From Flagellimonas sp. CMM7 (GTDB taxonomy: Bacteria; Bacteroidota; Bacteroidia; Flavobacteriales; Flavobacteriaceae): a DNA stretch of 64,000 nt. The position numbers were made by a program, and so were the translations under genes. Below the pieces are notes generated by a model, which worked only from the letters and a program-made list of their open reading frames with translations, searched no databases and was not told where the DNA came from. This document shows, piece after piece, positions 53,331 to 60,393 of this stretch. How positions within the stretch are numbered: the stretch's first letter is position 1; each line of letters opens with the position of its first letter. The stretch covers positions 3,245,501 through 3,309,500 of the forward strand of contig NZ_CP090003.1 of NCBI RefSeq assembly GCF_021390195.1, written 5' to 3'.

Positions 53331-55532
53331 ATGGGTCTTACGAATACCGATTTGCACTCCTCGCTAAAAAAATACTTTGGTTTTTCACAGTTTAAGGGGC
53401 TACAAGAAAAAGTAATACAAAACATACTTGAAAATAAGGACACTTTTGTGATAATGCCCACAGGTGGCGGTAAATCTCTTTGTTATCAACTACCAGCAAT
53501 TATGAATGAAGGTACGGCCATTGTTGTATCTCCACTTATTGCACTTATGAAGAATCAAGTTGATGCCATTCGAGGTGTGTCTGATGAACATGGTATTGCC
53601 CATGTGTTAAATTCTTCCTTAACAAAGACGGAGGTAAAACAGGTAAAGGAGGATATCACCAATGGTATCACCAAATTGTTATATGTTGCGCCAGAGTCTT
53701 TGACCAAGGAAGAGAACGTAGAATTTTTAAAAGGTGTTCCACTTTCTTTTGTGGCGGTGGACGAAGCACACTGTATCTCTGAATGGGGCCATGACTTTAG
53801 ACCTGAGTATCGTAATCTTAAAAGCATTATCAATCGTCTTGGGGATAATATTCCAATCATTGGTCTTACCGCAACAGCTACGCCAAAGGTGCAGGAGGAT
53901 ATCATCAAGAATTTGGGAATGACTAATGCCAAGGTATTTAAAGCTTCATTCAACAGGCCCAATTTGTTTTATGAAGTACGCCCAAAAACCCAGAATGTAG
54001 ATGCTGATATTATTCGTTTTGTAAAGCAAAACCAGGGAAAATCTGGAATCATCTATTGTCTAAGTAGAAAAAGAGTTGAGGAATTAGCACAGGTATTACA
54101 GGTTAATGGAGTTAGCGCAGTACCTTATCATGCAGGTTTTGATGCCAAAACAAGATCAAAATACCAAGACATGTTTTTGATGGAGGATGTTGATGTAGTG
54201 GTTGCCACTATAGCTTTTGGTATGGGTATTGACAAGCCTGATGTACGTTTTGTAATTCATCATGATATTCCAAAAAGTATTGAAAGTTACTACCAAGAGA
54301 CCGGAAGAGCGGGAAGAGATGGCGGTGAGGGACATTGCTTGGCTTTTTATTCCTATAAAGACGTTGAAAAACTGGAAAAATTCATGTCCGGAAAACCTGT
54401 TGCTGAGCAGGAGATCGGTAACGCACTCTTGCAAGAAATTGTTGCTTATGCAGAAACTTCGATGTCTCGTAGAAAATTCATCCTTCATTATTTTGGTGAA
54501 GATTTTGATGGAGAAAAAGGGGATGGTGCGGACATGGACGATAATGCAAGAAATCCGAAGAAAAAAGAAGAAGCCAAGGATGACGTGGTAAAACTTTTGA
54601 CCGTTGTTAAAGGAACAAACGAAAAATTTAAAACAAAAGAGACTGTGAAAATATTGGTTGGTAAAGTAAACGCCATGATATCTTCGCACAAAACAGACGA
54701 AAAGGATTTCTTCGCTATTGGTTCTGAAAGAGACGAAGCCTATTGGATGGCATTAACCAGACAGGTATTAGTGGCAGGATTACTGAAAAAAGAGATTGAA
54801 CAATACGGTATTTTGCATTTAACTGATGATGGTGAGGAGTTTTTGGGTGAACCACGTTCTTTTCTAATGACCAAAGATCATATCTATAGTGCTGAGAACG
54901 ATGATGCCATTATTACCGCGAGTAAATCTAGCGGAGGTTCTACAGATGATAAGTTATTGAAATTACTACGAGATTTGCGTAGAAATGAAGCAAAAAAGAT
55001 TGGTGTGCCACCTTTTGTGGTGTTTCAAGATCCATCTTTGGATGATATGGCCTTAAAATATCCTATTAACAATGAAGAACTTTTAACGATTCATGGAGTT
55101 GGTGAGGGAAAGGCCAAAAAATATGGAAAACCATTTCTCAATCTTATTGCGAACTATGTTGAAGAGAATGATATTATTAGACCTGATGACCTTGTGGTTA
55201 AAAGTACAGGTGCCAACTCTGCTTTAAAACTGTACATTATCCAAAATGTTGATAGAAAGTTGCCTTTAGACGATATTGCTTCAGCAAAAGGATTGGAATT
55301 ACCTGCCCTTATCAAAGAAATGGAACAGATCGTATTTAGTGGAACCAAACTAAATATAGGTTATTGGGTTGATGAAATTCTGGATGAAGATCAACAAGAA
55401 GAAATTCACGAGTATTTTTTAGAAGCAGATACAGATTCCATATCTAATGCTATAGATGAGTTTGATGGTGATTATGAAGATGAAGAATTAAGACTTTACA
55501 GGCTCAAATTCATTAGTGAAGTGGCAAATTAA
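53331..55532 (+). CDS. recQ: ATP-dependent DNA helicase RecQ
   Basis: A 733-residue helicase. Walker A TGGGKS (44-49), DEAH at about 144-147 in VAVDEAHCISEWGHDFR, motif VI QETGRAGRDG, and helicase C domain with YHAGFDAKTR. The RQC region follows, but the four zinc-binding cysteines expected around residues 376-405 are absent: SMSRRKFILHYFGEDF is followed by acidic Gly/Asp/Asn instead of C-x2-C. An HRDC domain (RRNEAKKIGVPPFVVFQD) is near residue 545 and a C-terminal helix-turn-helix ends the protein. Its 3' end interlocks with the DUF2752 gene (TTAA). Confidence 0.95.
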   Translation: MGLTNTDLHSSLKKYFGFSQFKGLQEKVIQNILENKDTFVIMPTGGGKSLCYQLPAIMNEGTAIVVSPLIALMKNQVDAIRGVSDEHGIAHVLNSSLTKTEVKQVKEDITNGITKLLYVAPESLTKEENVEFLKGVPLSFVAVDEAHCISEWGHDFRPEYRNLKSIINRLGDNIPIIGLTATATPKVQEDIIKNLGMTNAKVFKASFNRPNLFYEVRPKTQNVDADIIRFVKQNQGKSGIIYCLSRKRVEELAQVLQVNGVSAVPYHAGFDAKTRSKYQDMFLMEDVDVVVATIAFGMGIDKPDVRFVIHHDIPKSIESYYQETGRAGRDGGEGHCLAFYSYKDVEKLEKFMSGKPVAEQEIGNALLQEIVAYAETSMSRRKFILHYFGEDFDGEKGDGADMDDNARNPKKKEEAKDDVVKLLTVVKGTNEKFKTKETVKILVGKVNAMISSHKTDEKDFFAIGSERDEAYWMALTRQVLVAGLLKKEIEQYGILHLTDDGEEFLGEPRSFLMTKDHIYSAENDDAIITASKSSGGSTDDKLLKLLRDLRRNEAKKIGVPPFVVFQDPSLDDMALKYPINNEELLTIHGVGEGKAKKYGKPFLNLIANYVEENDIIRPDDLVVKSTGANSALKLYIIQNVDRKLPLDDIASAKGLELPALIKEMEQIVFSGTKLNIGYWVDEILDEDQQEEIHEYFLEADTDSISNAIDEFDGDYEDEELRLYRLKFISEVAN

Positions 55533-55927
55533 GGAGCCAAATACTCGAAAGGAAAAACTTTTAGGTTTCTAAATACCATAAAAAGCAGGACTACAGATAA
55601 GATTATCAACGGGGAGTATCTATAGTTAAGAAGGCTTTTCCGTTTTGAAATACCCAATTTTATAGCTAGATGTTGCCCAATCACAAATAATGCTGGAAGC
55701 AGCAGAACATTATGGCTTATTGCTTCTCCAACTCTTAAATGGAGTAAATCATGAATTGCCCTCTGACTCCCACATCCCGAGCAGTAGATTCCGAGATAAG
55801 TATTAAAGGGACATTTTGGAAATAACAAACCACTTTCTGGATTGAAAGAAAAGTAAAGGAGTATTGCCAAAATAGACAATACTCCTAAAATTAGTATTAA
55901 GAATACTTTTTTAATAGCTTCCGGCAT
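55529..55927 (-). CDS. DUF2752 domain-containing membrane protein (copy 1)
   Basis: A 132-residue membrane protein with three or four helices. LFPKCPFNTYLGIYCSGCGSQRAIHDLLHLRVGEAISHN is the DUF2752 signature: a CxxxxxxxxCxxCG cysteine cluster with a conserved GSQRA and His. Function unknown; the cysteines suggest metal or thiol chemistry at the membrane face. It ends a cassette of four small minus-strand membrane-protein genes (starts at 56935) and overlaps the CD225-like gene by 17 nt. Confidence 0.85.
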   Translation of the reverse strand: MPEAIKKVFLILILGVLSILAILLYFSFNPESGLLFPKCPFNTYLGIYCSGCGSQRAIHDLLHLRVGEAISHNVLLLPALFVIGQHLAIKLGISKRKSLLNYRYSPLIILSVVLLFMVFRNLKVFPFEYLAP

Positions 55928-56198
55928 TTGCCATACCTCCTAAAATTGCAAAACCAAATATGGCAAAATAGACGATCCAAATCAAAAGAGAGGCTCCAGC
56001 TCCTATCAATGCCCACATTTTTGCATTTTTAGATGCCTTTTGAGCTTCTTCATATTCACCTCTGGCATAAGCCTCATTAACTTTAGAAGCGTAGATTATA
56101 CTTGCTATTCCTGTAGCAATACAACAGAATATTGTACTTAAAATGGCCCAAACCAAATAATTGTCTGGTTTTGGCGGCATGTTCGAATTGTTTTCCAT
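55911..56198 (-). CDS. CD225/dispanin-like small membrane protein
   Basis: A 95-residue protein with two hydrophobic segments separated by a polar loop: YLVWAILSTIFCCIATGIASIIYASKVNEAYARGEYEEAQKASKNAKMW. The double Cys (CC) in the first helix and the loop pattern are typical of the CD225/dispanin family. The N-terminus is a short Pro/Asn-rich tail (MENNSNMPPKPDN). Bacterial members are uncharacterised. Overlaps the following DUF2752 gene by 17 nt and follows the CCC protein by 24 nt. Confidence 0.82.
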   Translation of the reverse strand: MENNSNMPPKPDNYLVWAILSTIFCCIATGIASIIYASKVNEAYARGEYEEAQKASKNAKMWALIGAGASLLIWIVYFAIFGFAILGGMANAGSY

Positions 56199-56222
56199 TA
56201 TAGTTGATTATATATTTAGTTA

Positions 56223-56555
56223 TTAATTGTATTGTTCCATTGCTTCTGAATAGGCTGATTTGAATTCTTCAATGAACTCACCAAACCCACCAGCATTAGA
56301 AATAATATAAATCCATCTTACGACCATTATTGCACTTAAAATAAGCGCTATCAATGATATTATTTTTCCAGTTTTTATCTGACTATAATTATCATAATCG
56401 TCTGGATTCTCCTTGTACAGTTTTTCAGACTTTGTAGCCAGGAAAAAACCAATTCCTGATGAAATAGCACCGAAAATACCGGTACAGCAACAAATGAATC
56501 CGAAAATGCCAAGGACAATACTCAACACCCCATTTGGTAATTTTTTTTGCTCCAT
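56223..56555 (-). CDS. Small CCC-motif membrane protein (CD225-like)
   Basis: A 110-residue protein with two hydrophobic helices, the first with a Cys-Cys-Cys run (GIFGFICCCTGIFGAISSGIGFF), a loop (SEKLYKENPDDYDNYSQIKTGK) and a second helix (ISLIALILSAIMVVRWIYI). The order matches CD225-like proteins and parallels its neighbour at 55911, so the two may be diverged paralogues. C-terminal ~25 residues are acidic. Function unknown. It starts 11 nt after the DUF2752 gene. Confidence 0.8.
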   Translation of the reverse strand: MEQKKLPNGVLSIVLGIFGFICCCTGIFGAISSGIGFFLATKSEKLYKENPDDYDNYSQIKTGKIISLIALILSAIMVVRWIYIISNAGGFGEFIEEFKSAYSEAMEQYN

Positions 56556-56566
56556 AATAATAAAAG

Positions 56567-56935
56567 TTATTGTAAAAGTTTAAATAAATAATTGGTCAAA
56601 ATCGTTACTACGCTAACAATACCTAGAGTTATAATAATTTGATTGGCGTTTTTAATTTTACGAAAGTTATTCACTAATAAAAAACTGAACAGTAAGAATA
56701 GGGGATAAATAGCCGGATACATTTTAAAAGCAGCTAAAAACTCACCTTGAAAAATTAAACTCACGGAACGTTGCATACCACATCCAGGACATTCAAAACC
56801 AAACAGTCTCTTGTTTAGACAAGGCAACATATAATCCTTTGCATGAAGCAAAAAAATGGTTGGTTGTAGATACATAATAGCAATTACTGCCAAGAAAAAT
56901 ACTACTATTTTTGCTATTGATATTAAACTTTTCAA
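56567..56935 (-). CDS. DUF2752 domain-containing membrane protein (copy 2)
   Basis: A 122-residue protein: an N-terminal helix (LISIAKIVVFFLAVIAIMYL), the DUF2752 cysteine cluster CLNKRLFGFECPGCGMQRS with CPGCG, and two further helices to the C-terminus. Start appears to be TTG 56935, 26 nt from the divergent Smr gene ATG 56962; an ATG is lacking in frame nearby. First gene of the small membrane-protein cassette. Homologous to the protein at 55529, giving one DUF2752 at each end of the cluster. Confidence 0.85.
   Translation of the reverse strand: MKSLISIAKIVVFFLAVIAIMYLQPTIFLLHAKDYMLPCLNKRLFGFECPGCGMQRSVSLIFQGEFLAAFKMYPAIYPLFLLFSFLLVNNFRKIKNANQIIITLGIVSVVTILTNYLFKLLQ
56906..56913 (+). promoter_or_regulatory. 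TAnnTTTG -7 element (DUF2027/Smr gene)
   Basis: TATTTTTG, 48 nt before ATG 56962 and inside the first codons of the divergent DUF2752 gene. The only consensus box for the plus-strand gene. Confidence 0.28.
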
Positions 56936-56961
56936 AATATTTTCAGCAAAGAATACAGAGG

Positions 56962-57504
56962 ATGACTGTCTTTAACGTTGGTGACCAAGTAGAAGTGTTG
57001 GATGAAACCATATCTGGTGTTGTTAAGTCCAAGGATGGCAATATTATCACAGTGGTTACTTCTGAGGGTTTTTCATTAGAGTATACCTCCAAGGAACTTG
57101 TGAAGATTGGGGGAAATATACGTGTCACCAATTTTGAAGCAGCGCAAAGCAAAAAAGATAAGGAGCATGTCAAGAAGAAGCCGACTCGTATTTTAAAACC
57201 TAAAGAACGGAATACACCTAAAATGGAGGTGGACCTTCATATAAATCAATTGGTAAAGTCCACAAAAGGATTAAGCCATTTTGATATGTTGAATTTGCAG
57301 TTGGACACAGCTAAAAGGCAATTGCACTTTGCTATGGACAAACGTATTCAAAAAGTAGTTTTCATACATGGCGTTGGGGAAGGTGTCCTTAAGGAAGAAC
57401 TATACTATCTTTTTAGGAAATATGAGAATATTAAGTTTTATGACGCAGACTATCAAAAATATGGATTAGGAGCAACTGAAGTTTATATATTTCAAAATAT
57501 TTAG
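56962..57504 (+). CDS. DUF2027/Smr-domain protein
   Basis: About 180 residues from ATG 56962 (the ORF extends 17 codons further into the divergent gene, without support). The N-terminal ~70 residues, FNVGDQVEVLDETISGVV and EGFSLEYTSKELVKIG, are the DUF2027 SH3-like part seen only in Bacteroidetes. The C-terminal ~90 residues are an Smr domain (KMEVDLHINQLV, KVVFIHGVGEGVLKEEL, with the conserved HGxGxG). Smr domains nick DNA or RNA. A short MutS2-like or RNA-processing role is plausible. The stop interlocks with the convergent lipoprotein gene (TTAG). Confidence 0.87.
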   Translation: MTVFNVGDQVEVLDETISGVVKSKDGNIITVVTSEGFSLEYTSKELVKIGGNIRVTNFEAAQSKKDKEHVKKKPTRILKPKERNTPKMEVDLHINQLVKSTKGLSHFDMLNLQLDTAKRQLHFAMDKRIQKVVFIHGVGEGVLKEELYYLFRKYENIKFYDADYQKYGLGATEVYIFQNI

Positions 57505-58475
57505 CTGGTAGTGGCAAATTCTCCAAATGTGTAAGAAACAATGGTTCCAGCATTTGACCCATTCAAATCTTGTAAAACAAAATCTGATAATGAAATAGTA
57601 TGGGTGTAAGTAATGATGCCATCTGCATTTGGTTCAGATGCAACGGTACTCACAGAGACTTTACCCCCAGTGGTAGAAAACTCATTTTCAAGTTCTGATG
57701 CAGCTATTCCAGAACAGACAGAATCGGTAGTGATAGCTACACGGGCTATTCCATTTTTAAAGATGATACTTTCAGATAAGTCTGCTTCACGTGGAGTGTC
57801 CTCTTCTGTTACGACGTTGGCCAAAAGATTGGTAGGAATGGCTAACGAGATATATTCGTCATTGAGTACTTTGGTAAGAACAGTAGTTTCACCTACTGTA
57901 TCACATGCGTTTATATCAATACTATCAAAATTGGAAAAAACAAGAGCTACACTACTCTCAACATCGGTTTCGTAATCCCCAAAATCTATTCCTGTCTGGT
58001 CTGTTATACTCTCCCCTAGGCTATTGACAAGTGTTACCTCCGAAATGGTAAATGCATGATTGTAGGTCTTGGTTGTTCTATTAACGGTATCTAAAGAACT
58101 TATTATTTGAACAATACCTGCGGTTGCTGTAATTTCTTCAATAACCGTTGGAGTGACCGGAGGTATTTCATCACAAAAATAGGATTGATTGACATCATCG
58201 GAAAAAAGACGATATGATAAATCGGATTGACTGTCAATAGTGCTTGTAATAGTGCCATCACTTGGCGCATTCTCTATAAGATTTGCTTGTAAATCCAAAA
58301 TCAATACTTCGTCTCCATTGATTTTAAAAAATAATGTGGTTTCAGTATCTTCTTGACCTTCATCACAAAATTGTATTGAACCTTCATCAAAATCTATCGT
58401 CTCAATTTGTAAATCACCATCACTACAAGAAGATAGCATCAAGATTAGTAGGATTGGGAGGGATAATTTTCTCAT
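57501..58475 (-). CDS. Uncharacterised secreted lipoprotein
   Basis: A 324-residue lipoprotein: MRKLSLPILLILMLSSC, lipid Cys at residue 17. Two similar halves of beta-rich sequence are likely: EGSIQFCDEGQEDTETTLFFKINGDEVLILDL early and VCSGIAASELENEF...TTGGKVSVST late, with paired cysteines in FCDEG, YFCDEIPP, NACDTV and SVCSG contexts that may form disulfides. No known domain is recognised. It resembles flavobacterial outer-surface lipoproteins of unknown role. A TAAATTTG -7 box ends 4 nt before the ATG, so the mRNA may be nearly leaderless. Confidence 0.72.
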   Translation of the reverse strand: MRKLSLPILLILMLSSCSDGDLQIETIDFDEGSIQFCDEGQEDTETTLFFKINGDEVLILDLQANLIENAPSDGTITSTIDSQSDLSYRLFSDDVNQSYFCDEIPPVTPTVIEEITATAGIVQIISSLDTVNRTTKTYNHAFTISEVTLVNSLGESITDQTGIDFGDYETDVESSVALVFSNFDSIDINACDTVGETTVLTKVLNDEYISLAIPTNLLANVVTEEDTPREADLSESIIFKNGIARVAITTDSVCSGIAASELENEFSTTGGKVSVSTVASEPNADGIITYTHTISLSDFVLQDLNGSNAGTIVSYTFGEFATTS

Positions 58476-58479
58476 GTGC

Positions 58480-58487
58480 CAAATTTA
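58480..58487 (-). promoter_or_regulatory. TAnnTTTG -7 element, nearly leaderless lipoprotein gene
   Basis: TAAATTTG on the minus strand, only 4 nt before the ATG at 58475. A TTG lies 22 nt further upstream. Transcription would begin at or next to the start codon. Confidence 0.45.
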
Positions 58488-58552
58488 AAAGAATTCCGTT
58501 TTAATACACCAAGACTAAGAAATACTTTAAAAGAAATTAACTTTATTTGGCT

Positions 58553-58560
58553 TATTTTTG
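58553..58560 (+). promoter_or_regulatory. TAnnTTTG -7 element (cysteine desulfurase)
   Basis: TATTTTTG, 25 nt before ATG 58586. No convincing -33 TTG is seen at the right distance. Divergent from the lipoprotein promoter. Confidence 0.4.
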
Positions 58561-58585
58561 GCGAAGTTTAAATGATAGCTAAATC

Positions 58586-59734
58586 ATGCAAAAAGTGTAT
58601 TTGGACAATGCGGCAACTACCCAGGTGAGAGAAGAGGTTATTGCCAAAATGCAAGAGGCCTTGGCCGTATATTACGGAAACCCATCTTCTACTCATAGTT
58701 ACGGAAGGTCTGCAAAGACCGCCGTAGAAAAAGCTCGAAAAACAATTGCAAAAACATTGAATGCCCAGCCTTCAGAAATTATTTTCACATCTGGAGGTAC
58801 GGAGGCTGATAATATGATTTTGCGTTGTGCAGTAAGAGATTTAGGGGTGAACACCATAATTACTTCAAAAATTGAGCATCATGCGGTGCTGCATACTGCT
58901 GAAGAATTGGAAAAAGAATATGGTATTTCGCTTCTTTTTGTTGATTTGGATACCAATGGAAACCCTGTGTTCAGCCACCTAAAGGAACTTTTGACAAAGG
59001 ATGATTCCAAAAAATTGGTCAGTTTAATGCATGTGAACAATGAAATTGGGAACATAACGGATATCGGAGCTATTGGTGAAATATGCAAAGAGAATGATGC
59101 GTTTTTCCACTCGGATACTGTACAATCCGTAGGACATTATCCTTGGGATGTGGAAAAAATAGCTATTGATTTTTTTACTGCCGCTGCACATAAATTTCAT
59201 GGCCCAAAAGGAATAGGATTTGCTTTTATTAGAAAAAACTCCGGTTTAAAACCCATGATTTTTGGAGGTTCCCAAGAACGAGGTTTTAGGGCTGGTACAG
59301 AACCCTTTCATAATATTGTTGGGTTGGAGGAAGCCTTTGTGAGTTCTTATGAAAATTTGGAAGAGGAAACCAAATTTGTAAAGGGCTTAAAACAATATTT
59401 TGTTGAAAAGATCAAAAAAGAAATTCCTGCAGTAGATTTCAATGGTTTTTCCGGTGATTTGGAAAAAAGCACATATACCTTGGCTAATGTGCGTCTACCT
59501 TTTGATAAACAAAAAGGGCTCATGCTACTTTTTCATTTAGATATAAAGGGAATAGCTTGTTCTAAAGGAAGTGCGTGTCAGTCTGGAAGTAATATGGGGT
59601 CTCACGTACTTACAGAAATTTTGGATGATACGGAATTGGAAAAACCGTCTTTACGTTTTTCTTTTTCTAAGTACAATACCATAGAAGAGTTGGATTACAC
59701 CATTGGAATATTAAAGGAATTCGCAGAAAGTTAA
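58586..59734 (+). CDS. Cysteine desulfurase (NifS/IscS-like)
   Basis: A 382-residue PLP enzyme that takes sulfur from cysteine for Fe-S or thio-modification. KVYLDNAATTQV and NPSSTHSYGR begin the fold; ITSKIEHHAVLHT holds the PLP-stacking His; AAAHKFHGPKGIG has the PLP-binding Lys (~residue 205); and the catalytic-loop Cys lies in CSKGSACQSGS near residue 326-336. The short loop form fits NifS/IscS group I. It stands alone, divergent from a lipoprotein gene, with no isc/suf partners adjacent; its 3' end interlocks with the convergent gene (TTAA). Confidence 0.93.
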   Translation: MQKVYLDNAATTQVREEVIAKMQEALAVYYGNPSSTHSYGRSAKTAVEKARKTIAKTLNAQPSEIIFTSGGTEADNMILRCAVRDLGVNTIITSKIEHHAVLHTAEELEKEYGISLLFVDLDTNGNPVFSHLKELLTKDDSKKLVSLMHVNNEIGNITDIGAIGEICKENDAFFHSDTVQSVGHYPWDVEKIAIDFFTAAAHKFHGPKGIGFAFIRKNSGLKPMIFGGSQERGFRAGTEPFHNIVGLEEAFVSSYENLEEETKFVKGLKQYFVEKIKKEIPAVDFNGFSGDLEKSTYTLANVRLPFDKQKGLMLLFHLDIKGIACSKGSACQSGSNMGSHVLTEILDDTELEKPSLRFSFSKYNTIEELDYTIGILKEFAES

Positions 59735-60390
59735 TTTTTATTTTTTCGCTGCTTTTTTTCCTTGTCGTATGGAAACTTACGGGATGCTAATTTCATCATC
59801 CTGTCAATAAGTTCGGTAGTGTTTTTACCTGTTTTTTTGGTAATGGCTTTTTCGTATTTCCAAAGCAGTTTTCCAGAATTTCCGTCACTGACTTTTACAC
59901 CAATTCTCCCATAGTTGGCATCACCACTAAAATAGTCCAAAAGGTTGAAATCTGTGGGCACACCTTTGGAAAGTAAAATGTTTAAACTAAGGTTTCCACT
60001 AATAATGCCATCAACTTTTAGGATTTTGCATAACTCCCTAATAGTGTATATATCCAGATTGTCATACATGATTCCATTCTGACTGAGAATGGCATTGGTA
60101 TCTTCTATATTTTGAAATTCTACATTGAACCTTTTTCGTTTCTTTCGTTTGGAAAAATAGGTTTCTAGAGCATTCTGTACGGCATAGCCTTCTCTTTTAG
60201 CCAAAGTCTTTAGCTCTTCTTGGTTAGCATCCCTTTTAAGGTCCAAGTTTGCAATAAACGGAACTATGGCTAATACTTGGTGGTTTTCACTAAGTTCATC
60301 AAACTTCCTGTTTTCATAGATATTCTTTTGCGCAGATCCCAGAGTAACAATTAAAAAGGCTAAAAGGGGTATGATTTTTTTCATCAACAT
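59731..60390 (-). CDS. Secreted protein of unknown function
   Basis: A 219-residue protein with signal peptide MLMKKIIPLLAFLIVTLGSAQ (start ATG 60390; ATG 60384 is equally possible). The body has LAIVPFIANLDLK, then a helical stretch, KVDGIISGNLSLNILL and IGVKVSDGNSGKLLWKYEKAITKKTGK, a beta pattern reminiscent of periplasmic CsgG/TolB-N/GNA1162-type proteins (shared VPF and DGIISG motifs). The C-terminus is very basic. It follows the frameshifted receptor with a 3-nt gap, so it is co-transcribed. Function unknown. Confidence 0.72.
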   Translation of the reverse strand: MLMKKIIPLLAFLIVTLGSAQKNIYENRKFDELSENHQVLAIVPFIANLDLKRDANQEELKTLAKREGYAVQNALETYFSKRKKRKRFNVEFQNIEDTNAILSQNGIMYDNLDIYTIRELCKILKVDGIISGNLSLNILLSKGVPTDFNLLDYFSGDANYGRIGVKVSDGNSGKLLWKYEKAITKKTGKNTTELIDRMMKLASRKFPYDKEKKQRKNKN

Positions 60391-60393
60391 ATT

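Noticed and set aside
53555..53962. 135-residue minus-strand open frame inside recQ
   Set aside because: Lies wholly antisense to conserved helicase motifs, no start context or domain; a shadow of recQ coding bias.
54156..54689. 177-residue minus-strand open frame inside recQ
   Set aside because: Phe/Ser/His-rich nonsense antisense to the RQC region; recQ is unmistakable on the plus strand.
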